A DNA stretch of 64,000 nucleotides, taken from Streptomyces sp. MUM 178J. GTDB taxonomy: Bacteria; Actinomycetota; Actinomycetes; Streptomycetales; Streptomycetaceae. The DNA lies in NCBI RefSeq assembly GCF_022414575.1, contig NZ_JADWYQ010000006.1, positions 1-64,000 of the forward strand. Direction: 5' to 3'. Under the pieces are notes generated by a model. That model had not been told where the DNA came from. It did no database searches and was given only the letters and a program-made list of their open reading frames with translations. Within the stretch, counting starts at the first letter, position 1. Each line of letters starts with the position of its first letter. This document shows positions 8,603-17,656 of this stretch, piece after piece. Position numbers and translations under genes: made by a program.

Positions 8603-9472
8603 TCAGGAGACGATGTCCTTCCGGGAGAAGTTCCTGAACGCCAGCGCGAAGAACACCAGCGCATAGGTCACCGAGACCGCCGCGCCCTTCACCATCCCGC
8701 TCCACTCCAACTGCGGCTGGAGCGCATCGATCCAGGCGAACTGCCAGTGCGCGGGGAGCACATCGCGCCAGGAGCCGAGTGCCGTGACCGCGTCGAGAAC
8801 ATTGCCGATGATCGTCAGGCCGACGGCTCCGCCGACCGCGCCGAGCGGGGCGTCCGTCTTGGTGGAGAGCCAGAAGGCGAGCCCTGCGGTGACCAGTTGG
8901 GAGACGAAGATGAAGGCCACCGCCAGCCCGAGCCGTGCCAGGGTGTCCCCGGCGGCCAGGGAGCCTCCGGCAGGAAGCTTCAGCGGGCCCCAGCCATAGG
9001 CGAGCGTGCCCGTCGCCAGAGCGACCAGGGGAAGCAGCAGCATGGCCGCCGCGCTGAAGCCCAGCGCCACGGCCAGTTTGGACCACAGCAGCCGGGCGCG
9101 CGGCACGGGCGCGGCCAGCAGATAGCGCAGCGAGGACCAGTTGGCCTCGGCCGCCACGGTGTCCCCGCAGAACAGCGCCACCGGCACCACCAGCAGAAAG
9201 CCGGCGGAGACGAAGAGACAGGTGGCGGCGAAGTTGGCGCCGGACGCGGTCGCGGTGTCGATCAGCGTCACCCGCCCGCCGCCGTCCTCGTCGTCCGGGC
9301 CGCCGCCGATGGCGAAGGCTGCGATCAGCACCAGCGGCAGTGCGGCCAGCACCGCGCCCATCACCAGCGTGCGGCGACGCTTGAGCTGGCGCAGCGCCTC
9401 GACGCGCAGCGGCAGCGTGTGCCGGGCGCGGTATCCCGGGGCCGCGTCGAGCAGCGGCGGCGGGGCGGTCAT
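8603..9472 (-). CDS. ABC-2 type transporter permease
   Basis: A 289-residue protein with about six membrane helices, starting with a basic cytoplasmic N-terminus (LRQLKRRRT). The arrangement, with a large loop after the first helix and a terminal basic FRNFSRKDIVS tail, fits ABC-2 permeases. ATG 9472 has GGAGG 7 bases upstream and overlaps the stop of the preceding gene by ATGA. Its ATPase partner is therefore the C-terminal domain of the hydrolase-ATPase fusion encoded immediately upstream. Substrate unknown; related systems export drugs, lipids or peptides. Confidence 0.87.
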   Translation of the reverse strand: MTAPPPLLDAAPGYRARHTLPLRVEALRQLKRRRTLVMGAVLAALPLVLIAAFAIGGGPDDEDGGGRVTLIDTATASGANFAATCLFVSAGFLLVVPVALFCGDTVAAEANWSSLRYLLAAPVPRARLLWSKLAVALGFSAAAMLLLPLVALATGTLAYGWGPLKLPAGGSLAAGDTLARLGLAVAFIFVSQLVTAGLAFWLSTKTDAPLGAVGGAVGLTIIGNVLDAVTALGSWRDVLPAHWQFAWIDALQPQLEWSGMVKGAAVSVTYALVFFALAFRNFSRKDIVS

Positions 9473-12129
9473 GCGGAGCCTCCGATCAGAGTGAGGAACG
9501 CATCCTCGAGTCGGCGGTGCGGGCCGACTCCCGTCAGCGGCACCTCCAGCCGCACCAGTTCGGCGATGAGTCCGGTGGCGCTCAGGGTCGCGGCCGTGTC
9601 GTCCAGCCGTACGAGCAGGCCCTCGTCCACGCGGAGCGCGGAACCGACCCCCGGCAGGGCGGCGATCTTCTCGACGAGCGGTTCCGCCACCTCCTGAGCG
9701 GTGGTGACCAGCAGGGTGTCGCCCTCCCCGGTGATCTCCGCGACCGGCCCGGCCTGTACCAGCCGCCCGCGGTCCATGACTGCCAGATGGGTGCAGGACT
9801 GCTCGACCTCCGCCAGCAGATGGCTGGAGACGATCACGGTCCGGCCCTCTGCTGCGTACCGGATCATCACCTCGCGCATCTCGCGGATCTGCGGCGGGTC
9901 CAGGCCGTTGGTCGGTTCGTCGAGGATGAGCAGATCCGGCAGGCCGAGCATGGCCTGGGCGATGGCGAGCCGCTGCCGCATGCCCTGCGAGTAGGTGCGC
10001 ACCGCGCGGGCGAGGGCGTCGCCGAGCCCCGCGATCTGCAGCGCCTGGTCGATATGGGCGTCGTCGGCGGGACGGCCGGTGGCTTTCCAGTAGAGCTCCA
10101 GATTGTCCCGCCCGGACAGATGCGGCAGAAAGCCCGCGCCTTCGACGAATGCCCCGACCCGGGACAGCACGGGTGCGCCCGGTCTGATCGCCTGGCCAAA
10201 GACGCGGATCTCTCCCTCGTCCGGGGAGATCAGCCCCATCAGCATGCGCAGGGTGGTGGTCTTGCCCGCTCCGTTGGGGCCGAGCAGTCCCAGCACCTGG
10301 CCCTTCTCGACGCGGAAGGACAGATCCTGGACGGCATAGCGGTCGGCGGACTTGGCGTAACGCTTCGTCAGCCCGGTGATCTGCAGCGGCACATCCGCGA
10401 GCGAGGGGTCGGGGGCCGGTGCGACGGACCGGCGGCGGGCCGTGACCAGCAGGGCGGCGGCCAGGACCGCGCCCGCGGCGGGCAGCGCCCACGTCCACCA
10501 GGGCAGCCCGGCGGGCTGCGTCCGCACGCTGGGCGCGGTGGGCACGGACAGCCCGCCCGCGTCTGCGAGCCCCACCGTGTAGGAGGCCGGCTCGGCCGGG
10601 GAGGCATAGCCGAGGTCGGTGGCCGACAGCACCAGCCGCAGCCGGTGCCCCGCGTCGACCTCGTGGTCCACGGCGGGCAGGGTCAGTTCGACCTCCCGGC
10701 CCGTCTGCGCGCCGGTGACCCGGACCGGTGCGACCAGTTGTGCGGGCAGCACCTGGGAGCGGCCGTCGGGCCCGACGTCGTAGACCTTGGCGAAGAGCAC
10801 GGCGTCGCCGCTGTCGGAGGAGACCCGGACGCGGACGGTGGGCGATCCGGTGATGCGCAGCGACTGCTGCAGCGGGGCGGAGTCAAAGCGTGCGTGCTGT
10901 CCGGGGAAGTCCAGGGAGATGCCCACGCCGAGGGAGGAGCCGAGCTGTCCGAGGCCGCCGCCGAGACCGGGCACCGCCGAGACGGCGGGCGGGGCGGCGC
11001 CGGCCGGGCGCTCAAAGGTCTGCTCCCGCCCGATGAGTGCGAACTCCCGGACGCCGTCGGCGAGCCCGGGGTAGCGGTCGGCGACGGCGCCGCGCAGCAG
11101 TGCCCGTCCATCGGTGGAGTCGACGCCTCCGGTTCGGCTCACCCGGAAGGCGGGCCCGGTGCCCGCGGAGGCGTCGTCCTTGAGATGGCGGTCGAACCAC
11201 TGCCCGATGCGGGCCTCGACACGGCTGGTCTCCCGGTCTCCGCCGTCGTGTCCCCCGGCGATCCAGTCGACCGCGACGGGCGCGCCGTTGGCGCTGATCC
11301 GCCGGGCCATGGCGTCGGCGTGCCCGAGCGGGAACAGGGAGTCGGTCTGGCCCTGCACAATCAGGGTGGGGACCTTGATGCGCTCGCCGACGGCGGAGGG
11401 GCTGCGGGAGTCGAGCAGCTCTCGGGCGGCCCGGTCGGGCCGGCCGGAGACCGCGACGCGTTCGTACATCGCGCAGAGCTGCTCCTCGAAAGTGTCGCAG
11501 CCGCCGCCCGCGGTGAAGAAGATCCCAGCCCAGAGCTTCTTGAACACGCCGTCGGGGAAGAGCGCGTCGGCGAGGTTCCAGTAGGTGATCCGGGGTGCGA
11601 TGGCGTCCACGCGCGTGTCGTGGCCCGCGGCGAGCAGCGAGGTCGCACCGCCGTAGGAGACTCCGCTGACGCCGATGCGCGGATCGCCCGCGGCGTCGAG
11701 CTGCACCTCGGAGCGGTCCGCCAGCCAGTCGATCAGCCGGGAGACGTCCTTGACCTCGTGTGCGGGGTCATTGAGTCCGATCTTTCCGGTGGAGTCGCCG
11801 AAGCCGCGGGCGGACCAGGCCAGCACGGCGTATCCGTCGCGGGCGAGTTGCTCGGCCTGGGCGCGGACGTCGTCCTTGCTGCCGCCGAAGCCATGGCCGA
11901 GGAGGACGGCCGGTCTGCGCCCGCCGCCCTCCGTGACGAAGTAGGAGGTGTCGATCTCCGCGCCGGGCATCCGCTGTACGAGGTCCTCGCGGTGCACGGC
12001 CGGCGCGCCGTCGTCGGCGACCGCGGTCCAGGTGCCCGCGCCGGCGAGGACGGCCAGCGCGGCCGCCGCCGCGATCCAGCGTCCGCGCGCCCAGGACGGC
12101 AGGGACGGGCGGGGGAGTCGGATCTGCAT
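9469..12129 (-). CDS. Fusion of CocE/X-Pro-type alpha/beta hydrolase with ABC ATPase
   Basis: An 886-residue protein with two unrelated enzymes in one chain. A signal-anchor helix (residues about 18-36) leads to an alpha/beta hydrolase with a likely triad Ser158 (GVSYGG), Asp263 (GQTDSLF) and His294 (GGHDG), then a beta-rich domain like the C-terminal part of X-Pro dipeptidyl peptidases (about 370-520). A second membrane helix at 545-563 is followed by a complete ABC ATPase: Walker A GPNGAGKT at 617-624, signature YSQGM at 713-717, Walker B LLILDEPT near 733-740. The topology predicts an extracellular hydrolase and a cytoplasmic ATPase. It is coupled by 4 bases to the permease gene. Similar fusions occur in other Streptomyces, to my recollection, but the substrate is unknown. 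Confidence 0.9.
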   Translation of the reverse strand: MQIRLPRPSLPSWARGRWIAAAAALAVLAGAGTWTAVADDGAPAVHREDLVQRMPGAEIDTSYFVTEGGGRRPAVLLGHGFGGSKDDVRAQAEQLARDGYAVLAWSARGFGDSTGKIGLNDPAHEVKDVSRLIDWLADRSEVQLDAAGDPRIGVSGVSYGGATSLLAAGHDTRVDAIAPRITYWNLADALFPDGVFKKLWAGIFFTAGGGCDTFEEQLCAMYERVAVSGRPDRAARELLDSRSPSAVGERIKVPTLIVQGQTDSLFPLGHADAMARRISANGAPVAVDWIAGGHDGGDRETSRVEARIGQWFDRHLKDDASAGTGPAFRVSRTGGVDSTDGRALLRGAVADRYPGLADGVREFALIGREQTFERPAGAAPPAVSAVPGLGGGLGQLGSSLGVGISLDFPGQHARFDSAPLQQSLRITGSPTVRVRVSSDSGDAVLFAKVYDVGPDGRSQVLPAQLVAPVRVTGAQTGREVELTLPAVDHEVDAGHRLRLVLSATDLGYASPAEPASYTVGLADAGGLSVPTAPSVRTQPAGLPWWTWALPAAGAVLAAALLVTARRRSVAPAPDPSLADVPLQITGLTKRYAKSADRYAVQDLSFRVEKGQVLGLLGPNGAGKTTTLRMLMGLISPDEGEIRVFGQAIRPGAPVLSRVGAFVEGAGFLPHLSGRDNLELYWKATGRPADDAHIDQALQIAGLGDALARAVRTYSQGMRQRLAIAQAMLGLPDLLILDEPTNGLDPPQIREMREVMIRYAAEGRTVIVSSHLLAEVEQSCTHLAVMDRGRLVQAGPVAEITGEGDTLLVTTAQEVAEPLVEKIAALPGVGSALRVDEGLLVRLDDTAATLSATGLIAELVRLEVPLTGVGPHRRLEDAFLTLIGGSA

Positions 12130-12251
12130 GGGACGACCCTAAGCGGAGGGCGGTGGCCGCCCGGCTGCCGCGGGGCGGAATTCGCGAGCCTCCTTGAGGA
12201 GTACGCACTACGGTCGCCCTACACCAGACGCGGTATGCGAAAGGGATACAT

Positions 12252-12689
12252 GTGAATATCAGGCGTGCGACGACGGTCTCCGAGTTGATGGGCGCGGACC
12301 ATCTCTACGACCGTCCTGCCCGCCCGGAGTGGGCTGAGCGCTTTCTCGCCGCCCCCGGGCATCTGATGCTGATCGCCTACGCGGACGACGGCAGGCCCGC
12401 AGGCATGGTCTCGGGCATCGAGATGCTGCATCCGGACAAGGGCACGGAGATGTGTCTGTACGAGCTGTCGGTGGACGAGGCGCACCGCAGGCGCGGCGTC
12501 GGCCGGGCGCTGACCGAGGCGCTGGCCGAGGCCGCGCGGGAGCGGGGCTGCTACGACATGTGGGTCGGGGTGGACACGGACAACGACGCGGCGCTTGCGA
12601 CATACCGGTCGGCGGGCGGCGAGGACGACGGGGTGTGCGCCGTCATCACCTGGCGGTTCCCGACGCCGGGACCGGCCGGCGGGCGGTGA
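12252..12689 (+). CDS. GNAT-family N-acetyltransferase
   Basis: A 145-residue protein with the GNAT fold: the acetyl-CoA binding motif A is LSVDEAHRRRGVGRALTEAL (R-R-x-G-V-G-R) near residues 75-95, followed by the ALATYRSAGG motif B region. GTG 12252 has AAAGGG upstream. Sequence resembles small-molecule acetyltransferases of the AAC(3)-I/AacC type, but substrate cannot be assigned. Its 3' end overlaps a minus-strand coding remnant by 44 bases. Confidence 0.85.
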   Translation: MNIRRATTVSELMGADHLYDRPARPEWAERFLAAPGHLMLIAYADDGRPAGMVSGIEMLHPDKGTEMCLYELSVDEAHRRRGVGRALTEALAEAARERGCYDMWVGVDTDNDAALATYRSAGGEDDGVCAVITWRFPTPGPAGGR

Positions 12690-12960
12690 CCAGCCGGAGG
12701 CGGGTGACGAGCCGGACCCCGTCGGCGTCTGCCTGGGAGCGGAACAGGTCGGTAGCGGCGGTGCGCGCCCGGTCGAGGGAGTGGGGGTCGACGTCGCGGA
12801 GCCGGTGCCGCATCGGCCCCATGCCGAAGAGGAACTCGGAGGCCGTGTCCGCGTCCTCGCCCCGGTGCTGCAGCGTCTCCAGACTGTCCTCGGCCGCGTC
12901 CCAAGCGCCGGCCAGGCTTGAGACGAGTCCCTTGGGGGCGCCTGTCGGGGGTGTCCCCGG
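12646..12960 (-). pseudogene. Possible 3' remnant of a methyltransferase-like gene
   Basis: On the minus strand a frame ending at TGA 12646-12648 translates to a protein-like segment of about 90 residues (AGAWDAAEDSLETLQHRG, then FLFGMGPMRHRLRDVDP and ending VRLVTRLRLVTARR). Its composition and third-position GC look coding, and the end resembles C-termini of class I SAM-dependent methyltransferases. No upstream methyltransferase core or start with ribosome site is present: past about 12960 the frame runs into GC-rich intergenic repeat. I read it as a truncated gene, with low confidence; a short real gene is possible. Confidence 0.35.
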
Positions 12961-13270
12961 ACGGGGTCCGGGGGCGGCAGCCGGGTGAGAGCGAGGAGCG
13001 GGGGCCGGGGGGGGCGGAGCCCCAGGCTCGGGCGGCTTGACGGCGGGGGGAAAATCGGTGGCCCCGGAACAGCCCTGCGGGGTCTACTGGATCCCGTCGG
13101 GCGCACGCGCCACGGCCCGTATGGGACGGGGGTCCGTACGGGCCGTTCTCGTCTGCGCGTCCTGTCTCGTCTGCGTCGTCCAGGCCGGGACACTGCCGCC
13201 CCCCGGCGGCAGGCCCCGGCGGCCCGGGGCGCCGGGGCCTGGCGACCCGCGCCGGGCAGCGCGTGAGCGC
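12961..13270. other. GC-rich intergenic region with repeat-like sequence
   Basis: About 310 bases between the remnant and mmsA. It begins with GGGGTCCGGGGG, a 12-base word also found in the intergenic region near 36948 and inside the carboxylase alpha gene near 58373. No gene is convincing here. Confidence 0.5.
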
Positions 13271-14770
13271 TCAGTCGTGGCGGGGGAAGCCCAGGTCCAC
13301 TCCGGCCGGCGCCTCGGACGGGTCGGGCCAGCGGCTGGTGACGACCTTGCCGCGGGTGTAGAAGTGCACGCCGTCGTTGCCGTAGATGTGGTGGTCGCCG
13401 AAGAGCGAGTCCTTCCAGCCGCCGAAGGAGTGGTAGCCCACCGGCACCGGGATCGGCACATTGACGCCGACCATGCCCGCCTGGACCTCCAGTTGGAAGC
13501 GGCGGGCCGCGCCGCCGTCGCGGGTGAAGATCGCGGTGCCGTTGCCGAAGGGCGAGGCGTTGATGAGGGCGACGCCGTCCTCGTACGTCTCGGCGCGCAG
13601 CACGCACAGCACCGGGCCGAAGATCTCGTCGCGGTAGGCGTCGGAGTCCACGGCCACCTTGTCGAGCAGCGACAGTCCGATCCAGTGGCCGTCCTCGTAC
13701 CCGTCCACGGTGAATCCGGTGCCGTCGAGGACGACATCGGCGCCCTGGGCGGCCGCGCCGGTCACATAGGAGGCGACCTTGTCGCGGTGGGCCTTGGTGA
13801 TCAGCGGGCCCATCTCGGACGCCGGGTCGTCGCCCGGGCCGATCTTGATCTTCTCGGCGCGTTCGCGGATCTTCTCCACCAGCTCGTCGCCGATCGCGCC
13901 GACCGCGACGACCGCGGAGATCGCCATGCAGCGCTCCCCGGCGGAGCCGTACGCGGCCGACACGGCGGCGTCCGCGGCCGCGTCCAGATCCGCGTCGGGC
14001 AGCACCAGCATGTGGTTCTTGGCGCCGCCGAGCGCCTGTACGCGCTTGCCGTTGGCGGACGCGGCGGTGTGGATGTACTTCGCGATGGGCGTGGAGCCTA
14101 CGAAGGACACCGCGGTCACGTCCGGGTGGGCGAGCAGGGCGTCGACGGCGACCTTGTCGCCGTGCACCACGTTGAGCACGCCGTCCGGCAGTCCGGCCTC
14201 CGCGGCCAGTTCGGCCAGCAGGTTGGCGGCGGAGGGGTCCTTCTCGCTGGGCTTGAGGACGAAGGTGTTGCCGCAGGCGACGGCGAGGGGGAACATCCAC
14301 ATCGGCACCATGGCCGGGAAGTTGAACGGGGTGATGCCGGCGACGACGCCCAGCGGCTGGCGGATCGCGGCCACGTCGACCCGGCTGGAGACCTGGGTGG
14401 ACAGCTCGCCCTTGAGCTGGGTGGTGATGGAGCACGCCAGCTCCACGATCTCCAGTCCGCGGGCGACCTCTCCCAGCGCGTCGGAGTGCACCTTGCCGTG
14501 CTCGGCGGTGATCAGCGCTGCGATGTCGTCGCGGCGGGCGTCCAGCAGCGCGCGGTAGCGGAAGAGGATCGCGGTGCGCTGGGCCAGCGAGGAGGCGCCC
14601 CAGGTCCGGTACGCCTCCTTGGCGGCGGCGACCGCCGCGCCGACCTCCTCGGCCGAGGCGAGGGCGACCTGCGTGGTGACCGCGCCGGTGGCGGGATCGG
14701 TGACCGGGCCCCAGTTGCCCGACGCACCCTCGACGGCCTTGCCACCGATCCAGTGGTTGACGGTCTTCAT
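13271..14770 (-). CDS. mmsA: Methylmalonate-semialdehyde dehydrogenase, CoA-acylating
   Basis: A 499-residue aldehyde dehydrogenase. The catalytic Cys281 lies in GERCMAIS, and the usual general-base Glu of ALDHs is absent: the motif reads ALGGAKNH, as in the CoA-acylating MmsA/IolA group. The NAD site includes TPFNFPAMVPMWMFP. ATG 14770 has AAGGAG upstream. As the last gene of the iolC-to-mmsA unit it would convert malonate semialdehyde to acetyl-CoA at the end of inositol breakdown (IolA role), and may also serve valine catabolism (MmsA role). A 48-base gap with repeated GATGGCGGCG separates it from iolD. Confidence 0.93.
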   Translation of the reverse strand: MKTVNHWIGGKAVEGASGNWGPVTDPATGAVTTQVALASAEEVGAAVAAAKEAYRTWGASSLAQRTAILFRYRALLDARRDDIAALITAEHGKVHSDALGEVARGLEIVELACSITTQLKGELSTQVSSRVDVAAIRQPLGVVAGITPFNFPAMVPMWMFPLAVACGNTFVLKPSEKDPSAANLLAELAAEAGLPDGVLNVVHGDKVAVDALLAHPDVTAVSFVGSTPIAKYIHTAASANGKRVQALGGAKNHMLVLPDADLDAAADAAVSAAYGSAGERCMAISAVVAVGAIGDELVEKIRERAEKIKIGPGDDPASEMGPLITKAHRDKVASYVTGAAAQGADVVLDGTGFTVDGYEDGHWIGLSLLDKVAVDSDAYRDEIFGPVLCVLRAETYEDGVALINASPFGNGTAIFTRDGGAARRFQLEVQAGMVGVNVPIPVPVGYHSFGGWKDSLFGDHHIYGNDGVHFYTRGKVVTSRWPDPSEAPAGVDLGFPRHD

Positions 14771-14818
14771 TGCTCGTGCTCCTTCACAGATGGCGGCGTC
14801 CACGGATGGCGGCGGCGG

Positions 14819-16732
14819 TCACAAATGGCGACGGCGGGCGGCGGCTTGCCGTTCGTACTCCTCCCGGGCCTTGACCGCCGACGGGCGGGTCGCGGTCTCG
14901 GCCACCGGAACATCCCACCACGCCTGTGCCGGGGGCGCGCCCGACACAGTGTCTGCCGTTTCGGTCTCGATGTAGACACCTGCGGGGACCTTCGCGGCGC
15001 GTACCTCGGCGAGGGCCTCGCGCAGCTCGCCGACGGTCTTCGCGCGGATCATGCGCAGGCCGAGGGAGGCGGCGTTGGCGGCGAGGTCGACGGGGAGGGG
15101 GTCTCCGGTGAAGCTGCGGTCGGCGGCGGACCGGGAGCGGTAGGCGGTGCCGAAGCGTTCCGCGCCCACCGACTCGGAGAGGCCGCCGATCGAGGCGTAT
15201 CCGTGGTTCTGGACGATGACCACCTTGATCGGGACGTTCTCCTGGACTGCGGTGACGATCTCGGTGGGGTTCATCAGATAGGTGCCGTCGCCGACGAGCG
15301 CCCAGACGGGCCGGCCGGGGGCGGCGAGCGCCACGCCGATGGCGGCGGGCAGCTCATAGCCCATGCAGGAGTAGCCGTACTCGACGTGGTACTGGTCCGT
15401 GGCGCGCGGCCGCCACAGCTTGTGCAGATCGGCGGGGAGCGATCCGGCCGCGTTGATCACGATGTCGTCGCCGGTGACCAGCGCGTCGAGAGCGCCGAGC
15501 AGCTGGGTCTGGGTGGGTCGGGCATCGGGGTCTTCGGCGGCGTAGGCGGCGGTCACCCGCCGCTCCCAGTCCGCCTTGCCCTGGGTGTACCGGAGCTCGT
15601 AGCCGTGCTCGACGCGGGCGCCGAGGGTGCGCAGGGCGACGGTCAGCTCGTCGAGCGTGGTGCGTGCGTCGCCGAGCAGGGTCCGGCCGGACATCTTGTG
15701 GGCGTCGAAGCCCGTGATGTTGAGGTTGAGGAAGCGGACGTCCGGGTTCTGGAAGAGCGTCGAGGAGGCGGTGGTGAAGTCGGTCCACCGGGTGCCGACG
15801 CCGATGACCAGATCGGCGGCGCGGGCCAGTTCGTCGGCGACCGCGGTGCCGGTGTGGCCGATGCCGCCGAGATTGCAGGGGTGGTCGTGGCGCAGCGCGC
15901 CCTTGCCCGCCTGGGTGGAGGCGACGGGGATGCCCGTGGTCTCGACGAGCACGCGCAGCGACTTCTCGGCCTCGCTGTGGCGTACGCCTCCGCCCGCGAC
16001 GATCAGGGGGCGGCGGGCGGCCCGTACGGCGGCGACGGCCTGGGCCAGCTCATGGGCGTCGGGCCTGGGGCGGCGCACGGTCCACACCCGCGGGGCGAAG
16101 AACTCCTCGGGCCAGTCGTACGCCTCCGCCTGCACATCCTGCGGCAGCGCGAGGGTGACCGCGCCGGTCTCGGCCGGGTCGGCGAGCACCCGCATGGCCG
16201 CCAGGGCGGCCGGGATGAGCGCCTCGGGTCGGGTGACGCGGTCGAAGTAGCGGCTGACGGGCCGCAGCGCGTCATTGACGGACACATCGCCCGCGAAGGG
16301 GACTTCGAGCTGCTGGAGCACCGGGTCGGCGGGGCGGGTGGCGAAGGTGTCGCCGGGCAGGAGCAGCACGGGCAGCCGGTTGACGGTGGCCAGAGCGGCG
16401 CCGGTGACCAGGTTGGTCGCTCCGGGGCCGATGGAGGTGGTGACGGCGTGGGCGGACAGCCGGCGGGACTGGCGGGCGTAGCCGACGGCGGCGTGCACCA
16501 TGGCCTGTTCGTTGCGGCCCTGGAAGTACGGCATCTCCGTGCCGGACTCCAGGAGCGCCTGTCCGAGCCCGGCGACGTTGCCGTGGCCGAAGATGCCCCA
16601 GGTGGCGCTGATCAGCCGGTGGCGGCGGCCGTCGCGCTCGGTGTACTGGCGGGCGAGGAAGGCGAGGAGGGCCTGGGCGACGGTGAGCCGCCGGGTGCCC
16701 TGGTGTGAGTCTGCTGCGTGCACGGAGGTCAT
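14819..16732 (-). CDS. iolD: 3D-(3,5/4)-trihydroxycyclohexane-1,2-dione hydrolase
   Basis: A 637-residue ThDP-dependent enzyme. Glu75 in GRNEQAMVHAA is the cofactor-activating Glu, and the ThDP/Mg motif runs from GDG at 481 to QN at 508-509. Length and sequence fit IolD, which opens the inositol-derived ring to 5-deoxy-glucuronate. The start ATG 16732 follows GAGGAG and overlaps the iolB stop by ATGA. It sits between iolB and mmsA in a run of five genes for myo-inositol catabolism. Confidence 0.95.
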   Translation of the reverse strand: MTSVHAADSHQGTRRLTVAQALLAFLARQYTERDGRRHRLISATWGIFGHGNVAGLGQALLESGTEMPYFQGRNEQAMVHAAVGYARQSRRLSAHAVTTSIGPGATNLVTGAALATVNRLPVLLLPGDTFATRPADPVLQQLEVPFAGDVSVNDALRPVSRYFDRVTRPEALIPAALAAMRVLADPAETGAVTLALPQDVQAEAYDWPEEFFAPRVWTVRRPRPDAHELAQAVAAVRAARRPLIVAGGGVRHSEAEKSLRVLVETTGIPVASTQAGKGALRHDHPCNLGGIGHTGTAVADELARAADLVIGVGTRWTDFTTASSTLFQNPDVRFLNLNITGFDAHKMSGRTLLGDARTTLDELTVALRTLGARVEHGYELRYTQGKADWERRVTAAYAAEDPDARPTQTQLLGALDALVTGDDIVINAAGSLPADLHKLWRPRATDQYHVEYGYSCMGYELPAAIGVALAAPGRPVWALVGDGTYLMNPTEIVTAVQENVPIKVVIVQNHGYASIGGLSESVGAERFGTAYRSRSAADRSFTGDPLPVDLAANAASLGLRMIRAKTVGELREALAEVRAAKVPAGVYIETETADTVSGAPPAQAWWDVPVAETATRPSAVKAREEYERQAAARRRHL

Positions 16733-17640
16733 CGGGGGTTCTCCTCGCTGTCGGGTCCCGCGGCTGTGTACAGGGGGAGCCGGGGGTCGACGGGCTGCGA
16801 CGGCCAGGTGTCGCGGATCCAGGCGTGGTCGGGGTGGTCGCAGATCAGCCACTGCCGCTCGGGGCCCGGACCGGCCATCACGTTGAGGTAGTACATGTCC
16901 CGTCCGGGCGCGGCGATGGAGGGGCCGTGCCAGCCGTCGGGGATGAGCACGGCGTCGCCGGTGCGGACCTCGACGAGCGTGTCGGCGCCGCCGGGACGGG
17001 ACGGGGAGACGCGGTGGTAGCCGAGGCCGTCGTCCGCGATCTCGAAGTAGTAGATCTCCTCGAGAGCGGACTCGACGCCGGGCCGGTGCTCGTCGTGCTT
17101 GTGCGGGGGGTACGAGGACCAGTTGCCGCCGGGGGTGAGAACCTCGACCGCGATCAGCCTGTCGCACTCGAAGACCCCGGCGGCGGCGAAGTTGTTCACC
17201 TGGCGGGAGCAGACGCCGGCGCCGCGCAGTTCGACGGGAACCTCCGGCGCGGGGCCGTAGCGGGCGGGGAGTCGTCGCTCGCACTTCGCTCCTGCCAGGG
17301 CGAAGCGGCCCCCCGCGCCGGAGGCGATCTGGGCATGGGCGTCGCGCGGCACATAGGCGAAGTCGCTGACCCCGCTGAACACGCTCTTCCTGCCCTGCAG
17401 TTCAAAGATCCCGTCATCGACGCGCACCGTGCAACCGCCGCTGAGCGGCAGCACGATCCACTCGCTGTCGCCGGCAGCGAGGGTGTGGGCGTCGCCGGGC
17501 GCGAGCTGAAGGACGCGGAGCGCGGAGTACCCCCAGCCGGCGTCCTCGGGGTCGACGCGCAGTGCGTAGGGCGGGTCGGCGGCGTGCCCGGCGGCCACGT
17601 AGGGCGGGCGGGCGGCGTGCTGTCCGGTGTGGTGGTCCAT
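16729..17640 (-). CDS. iolB: 5-deoxy-glucuronate isomerase
   Basis: A 303-residue protein of the KduI/IolB bicupin family. The second cupin carries metal ligands in YPPHKHDEH (His180, His182) and a downstream Glu (LEEIYYFE). It isomerises 5-deoxy-glucuronate to 2-deoxy-5-keto-gluconate. It starts at ATG 17640 and overlaps iolD by 4 bases; 16 bases separate it from the upstream aldolase-like gene. Confidence 0.95.
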   Translation of the reverse strand: MDHHTGQHAARPPYVAAGHAADPPYALRVDPEDAGWGYSALRVLQLAPGDAHTLAAGDSEWIVLPLSGGCTVRVDDGIFELQGRKSVFSGVSDFAYVPRDAHAQIASGAGGRFALAGAKCERRLPARYGPAPEVPVELRGAGVCSRQVNNFAAAGVFECDRLIAVEVLTPGGNWSSYPPHKHDEHRPGVESALEEIYYFEIADDGLGYHRVSPSRPGGADTLVEVRTGDAVLIPDGWHGPSIAAPGRDMYYLNVMAGPGPERQWLICDHPDHAWIRDTWPSQPVDPRLPLYTAAGPDSEENPR

Positions 17641-17656
17641 GGTCTGTGCGTACCCC

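Noticed and set aside
13037..16708. A 1223-codon open frame on the plus strand
   Set aside because: It lies opposite mmsA and iolD and gives a His/Gly/Val-rich translation with no family match.
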